Shown here piece after piece: positions 6,168-8,073 of a DNA stretch of 8,073 nt; within the stretch, counting starts at the first letter, position 1; every line of letters begins with the position of its first letter. Under the pieces are notes generated by a model. It made no database searches, was not told the origin of the DNA, and saw only the letters and a program-made list of their open reading frames with translations. Source of the DNA: Ruminiclostridium sp. GTDB lineage: Bacteria > Bacillota > Clostridia > Oscillospirales > Oscillospiraceae. The stretch covers positions 1-8,073 of the forward strand of contig JAFZEB010000204.1 of assembly GCA_017560855.1 (NCBI GenBank), written 5' to 3'. The position numbers and the translations under genes were made by a program.

Positions 6168-7520
6168 TCAGTGGTACATCAGGGCCACGCTTCCAGCCTG
6201 GGTGGTATAGGGGGAGAGATCGCCATACCAATAGAAAACGATGGTGGTGTGGGCGTCGTAGTCATACCAGAAGGCGGCGGTGTTTCCCATATCGCCCTCG
6301 ATGTATGCAAATTCTCCCTTTAGATTCATGCGCTTGATCTCATTGTAGGTCAGGTTGCTTCGGAGACCCGGTGCCACAAGGCAGGAGTCACCAGCATCTG
6401 GGTAGTATTCCACCCGGGTCACCAGATCTTCGCCCAGGGCATATCCTCTGTACTCCAGGTCGGTAAAGAAGAACAGATAGGGAGAGCGGCCGTCTGCGTA
6501 TCCGAAGGGTTTGGCGGCGCCGTACCACCAGCCGTCGGCGTAGTCGAAGTCCCAACCCAGCTCGTTGGCCACGTCGGCGACTCTGACACCGAGGAACTCG
6601 GTCATGGAATGTTGCTGGATCAGGGCAAAGGATTTTCGTAAATTGGGCTCTGCCATGCGAGTGACGATGGCTGCTGCTTCCGTGCGGGAGATGGTGCTGT
6701 AGGGGTGGAAGGTGCCTTGCTGGTCAGAGCCGGTCAGGATGCCTGCCCGATACAGGCAATAGACCACGTCCCAATAGCGGCTGCCCGGCTCGATGTCGGG
6801 GATCACCCCGTCTTCTACGTTGTTGGACTGGACCAGCGCTCTTCCGGGGAGGGCATTGCAGAAGATCTCGGCAAATTCCCCCCGGGTCACAGCCCGGTTG
6901 TAGCTGTCGTAGGTTCGGTTGATGATGTCGTTATCCAATGCGTAGGTGACATAGGTCTGATACCAGGTGTTTCCAGACTGGACAAATTGCTCCGTTCCGG
7001 TGAAGTAAATGCTGTGGAGGCGGGCCGCCATGGTGATGGCCTCGGCCACGGTGACATTTCCCGTTACGTTAAATGTGTTGCTGTTGCTGCCCTTCATGAG
7101 GCCCAGCTCATAGGCAGTGGCCACATTCTCTTCATACCAGGAGCCGCGGACAACGTCCGTGAAGGTTCCCTTTCGGTAGGTGTTGACCTGCGTGAAATTA
7201 TCCAGGGAAGGGGAGATATCATATCGGGTCAGCCATTTCGCATAAATGGTGGTGTGCCCCGTGATAATCTTGTCCATCCAGGGCTTCGTGCAGGCGGCGT
7301 CAGTATACCACCCGCCGAACCGATAGCCTGAGCGGGAGGGTTCGAAGAGCTGGGTCATATCGTCGCCATAGCTGTAGGGAAGGGTCATACTGCTGGAGTC
7401 GCCCAGTTTCCCGCCGTTATAATCCATGGTAAGATAAACCAGGTTTTGACCGTATGCGTGGGCAGTGATGCCCAGCGACAGGATCAGAAGCGTCAGAAGA
7501 CCCAATATGCGTCGTTTCAT
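6168..7520 (-). CDS. Secreted SLH-domain protein with InlB/Flg_new-type repeat
   Basis: A 450-residue exported protein predicted to attach to the cell wall. Residues 1-22 form a Sec signal peptide (MKRR, hydrophobic core, cleavage after AHA). Residues about 30-97 are a Listeria-Bacteroides repeat (YNGGKLGD, SGYRFGGWYTDAACTKPW, TTIYAKW). Three S-layer homology repeats follow at about 118-172, 185-225 and 238-292. The TRAE-type motif reads TVAE, TRGE and SRTE in turn, so the first repeat lacks its usual Arg. SLH repeats normally bind pyruvylated wall polysaccharide. The C-terminal 150 residues (GVRVADVANELGWDF, DGRSPYLFFF, GLRSNLTYNEIKRMNL) are unrecognised; they vaguely resemble small beta-rich lipoprotein domains of the DUF4309 kind. 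AGAGGAGGT lies six bases before the ATG (7520), and a promoter lies just upstream. It appears monocistronic. Confidence 0.9.
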   Translation of the reverse strand: MKRRILGLLTLLILSLGITAHAYGQNLVYLTMDYNGGKLGDSSSMTLPYSYGDDMTQLFEPSRSGYRFGGWYTDAACTKPWMDKIITGHTTIYAKWLTRYDISPSLDNFTQVNTYRKGTFTDVVRGSWYEENVATAYELGLMKGSNSNTFNVTGNVTVAEAITMAARLHSIYFTGTEQFVQSGNTWYQTYVTYALDNDIINRTYDSYNRAVTRGEFAEIFCNALPGRALVQSNNVEDGVIPDIEPGSRYWDVVYCLYRAGILTGSDQQGTFHPYSTISRTEAAAIVTRMAEPNLRKSFALIQQHSMTEFLGVRVADVANELGWDFDYADGWWYGAAKPFGYADGRSPYLFFFTDLEYRGYALGEDLVTRVEYYPDAGDSCLVAPGLRSNLTYNEIKRMNLKGEFAYIEGDMGNTAAFWYDYDAHTTIVFYWYGDLSPYTTQAGSVALMYH

Positions 7521-7547
7521 AGGAATACCTCCTCTTTGTTTTTTGGA

Positions 7548-7576
7548 ATCGTATCATATGTCGATATCCTTGTCAA
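7548..7576 (-). promoter_or_regulatory. Promoter of the SLH-protein gene
   Basis: On the minus strand there is a perfect -35 TTGACA (7576-7571), a 17-base spacer and -10 TACGAT (7553-7548) preceded by an extended -10 TG. Transcription would start near 7541, giving a leader of about 20 nt that contains the AGAGGAGGT ribosome site. Confidence 0.75.
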
Positions 7577-7594
7577 ATGATTGTGTCGATATCC
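7559..7594. repeat. 11-nt direct repeat across the SLH promoter (candidate operator)
   Basis: TGTCGATATCC occurs at 7559-7569 and again at 7584-7594, 25 bases apart start to start. The first copy lies in the spacer between -10 and -35; the second lies just upstream of -35. Each contains the palindrome GATATC. This placement fits a regulator that binds two sites flanking the -35 box, but no regulator gene is in the window. Confidence 0.45.
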
Positions 7595-7596
7595 GT

Positions 7597-7636
7597 TCAA
7601 GGGATCAGCGGTTCTTGGTATTCTTCGGACAGAAAA
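7597..7636. repeat. Repeat element, copy A (inverted tRNA-Ala fragment)
   Basis: A ~40-nt element whose first part, CAAGGGATCAGCGGTTC (7598-7614), matches the tRNA-Ala gene with two changes but lies in the opposite orientation. It continues with a GGTAT...CTTCGGAC...GAAAA tail shared with copy B at 7863-7904. It carries no protein gene. Its origin is unclear; duplication of the tRNA neighbourhood is the simplest reading. Confidence 0.6.
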
Positions 7637-7649
7637 GGCAGAACCCTTC

Positions 7650-7725
7650 GGGCGGGATCGCCGCCCTGCGGGCACTAGGATGCTCAGAGGGCATCCGTCG
7701 CCGCAACCGGGCTTTGCCCGGACGG
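7650..7725. other. Cluster of three GC-rich stem-loops
   Basis: GGGCGG (7650-7655) pairs with CCGCCC (7661-7666). GGATGC (7678-7683) pairs with GCATCC (7691-7696), extendable by two pairs. CCGGGC (7707-7712) pairs with GCCCGG (7716-7721) around a TTT loop, with CCGT (7695-7698) and ACGG (7722-7725) able to pair outside it. The cluster ends about 30 bases before a strong terminator hairpin. No promoter for a + strand RNA is convincing, so a structured RNA is only a possibility. Confidence 0.35.
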
Positions 7726-7748
7726 CCGATCCCAAACCTACCTTTACC

Positions 7749-7788
7749 AAAAACAAAAAGGACATCCATTCGGATGTCCTTTTGTTTT
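7749..7788 (-). terminator. Strong intrinsic terminator beside the tRNA 3'-end remnant
   Basis: AAAAGGACATCC (7756-7767) pairs perfectly with GGATGTCCTTTT (7772-7783) around ATTC, and after a one-base bulge the flanking A and T tracts extend the stem. On the minus strand it follows the truncated tRNA 3' end by only a few bases and is followed by TTTTTGTTTTT, just as the intact tRNA is followed by its own terminator. It could work in either direction. Confidence 0.8.
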
Positions 7789-7810
7789 GGTGGAGATAAG
7801 CGGGATCGAA
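7786..7810 (-). pseudogene. Truncated duplicate of the tRNA-Ala 3' end
   Basis: These 25 bases are identical to 7932-7956 and correspond to tRNA-Ala nucleotides 54-76 (T-loop, 3' T-stem, 3' acceptor strand, discriminator A and CCA) plus two trailing bases. Upstream on the minus strand, identity stops at the T-loop and is replaced by a GC-rich hairpin, so no functional tRNA is encoded. A break in the T-loop is also where tRNA-targeting integrases often leave a duplicated end, but no integrase or island is visible. Confidence 0.7.
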
Positions 7811-7840
7811 GCCGCCGAGGGCTGACGCCTATCGGCGGCT
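7810..7840. repeat. GC-rich REP-like hairpin abutting the tRNA remnant
   Basis: AGCCGCCGA (7810-7818) pairs perfectly with TCGGCGGCT (7832-7840). The 13-base interior can itself form a short GGC/GCC stem with a TGAC loop. It replaces the sequence that would be the rest of the T-stem in an intact tRNA. It looks like a small inserted or recombined palindromic unit. Confidence 0.5.
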
Positions 7841-7862
7841 AACGCTGACTGGATATGAATGG

Positions 7863-7904
7863 TCAAGAGGTCAGCGGTTCTCGGTATGCCTTCGGACGAA
7901 AAAA
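7863..7904. repeat. Repeat element, copy B (inverted tRNA-Ala fragment)
   Basis: Begins with CAAGAGGTCAGCGGTTC (7864-7880), the exact reverse complement of 7954-7970, which is nucleotides 40-56 of the adjacent tRNA-Ala. It continues with a CGGTATGCCTTCGGACGAAAA tail closely similar to copy A. It lies immediately downstream of the tRNA terminator on the minus strand. Confidence 0.65.
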
Positions 7905-7927
7905 GAGAGTCATCAGACGATGACTCT
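7899..7927 (-). terminator. Intrinsic terminator of the tRNA-Ala gene
   Basis: On the minus strand AGAGTCATC and GATGACTCT (7927-7919 and 7914-7906) form a perfect 9-bp stem with a four-base loop, followed by CTTTTTTC (T-run 7904-7899). It starts seven bases after the tRNA CCA end. Confidence 0.88.
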
Positions 7928-7933
7928 ATTCTT

Positions 7934-8009
<76 letters not shown>

Positions 8010-8042
8010 ATATGCAGTTGCGTTCTCTTCGGAACGAAATCT

Positions 8043-8071
8043 ATCATAGCAGATGGAGGCTTGCTTGTCAA
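8043..8071 (-). promoter_or_regulatory. Near-consensus promoter of tRNA-Ala
   Basis: Minus strand: -35 TTGACA (8071-8066), a 17-base spacer, and -10 TATGAT (8048-8043), one mismatch from consensus. Transcription would start near 8036, leaving about 26 nt of 5' leader that contains a small CGTTC/GAACG hairpin, to be removed by RNase P. Confidence 0.88.
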
Positions 8072-8073
8072 GG

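Noticed and set aside
7465..7842. Open frames of 70-125 codons on both strands between the SLH gene and the tRNA
   Set aside because: They run through hairpins, a terminator and tRNA-derived repeats, have no ribosome sites, and encode Arg/Pro-rich sequence without family resemblance.

Overview
The window reads as chromosomal DNA from a fairly GC-rich Clostridia bacterium. The most likely home is the gut Oscillospiraceae (Flavonifractor, Lawsonibacter or Intestinimonas type). This is an inference from strong GGAGG ribosome sites, GC-biased third positions, an S-layer-homology protein carrying a Listeria-Bacteroides repeat, and a small Cys-containing protein typical of this group. There is no direct taxonomic marker beyond one tRNA.

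Positions 1-5834 (+ strand) hold the distal part of a peptide-uptake operon: the 3' end of an Opp/Dpp-type ATPase gene, a lipoprotein peptide-binding protein, two permeases (DppB and DppC types), an M24 Xaa-Pro-type metallopeptidase and a divergent cyclophilin-like protein. Spacing is tight (1-nt overlap between the permeases, 8 nt between peptidase and cyclophilin) except at two structured gaps. One is a run of four consecutive hairpins between the binding-protein and permease genes. The other is a long hairpin with a poor T-tract between the second permease and the peptidase. The likely logic is import of short peptides followed by cytoplasmic cleavage. The pairing of a prolidase-like enzyme with a prolyl-isomerase fold suggests proline-containing peptides.

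Positions 5865-7576 read on the - strand and converge on the operon at a bidirectional terminator. They hold a 59-aa GTG-started protein and a 450-aa secreted protein (Flg_new/InlB-type repeat, three SLH repeats, unrecognised C-terminal domain). The latter has a clear promoter overlapped by an 11-nt direct repeat that could be an operator.

Positions 7577-7933 contain no convincing protein gene. They are built from structured repeats: two copies of a ~40-nt element carrying an inverted fragment of the neighbouring tRNA, a GC-rich hairpin cluster, a strong terminator, a duplicated tRNA 3' end and another GC-rich hairpin. Positions 7934-8071 hold a complete tRNA-Ala(GGC) on the - strand with an almost consensus promoter and its own terminator.
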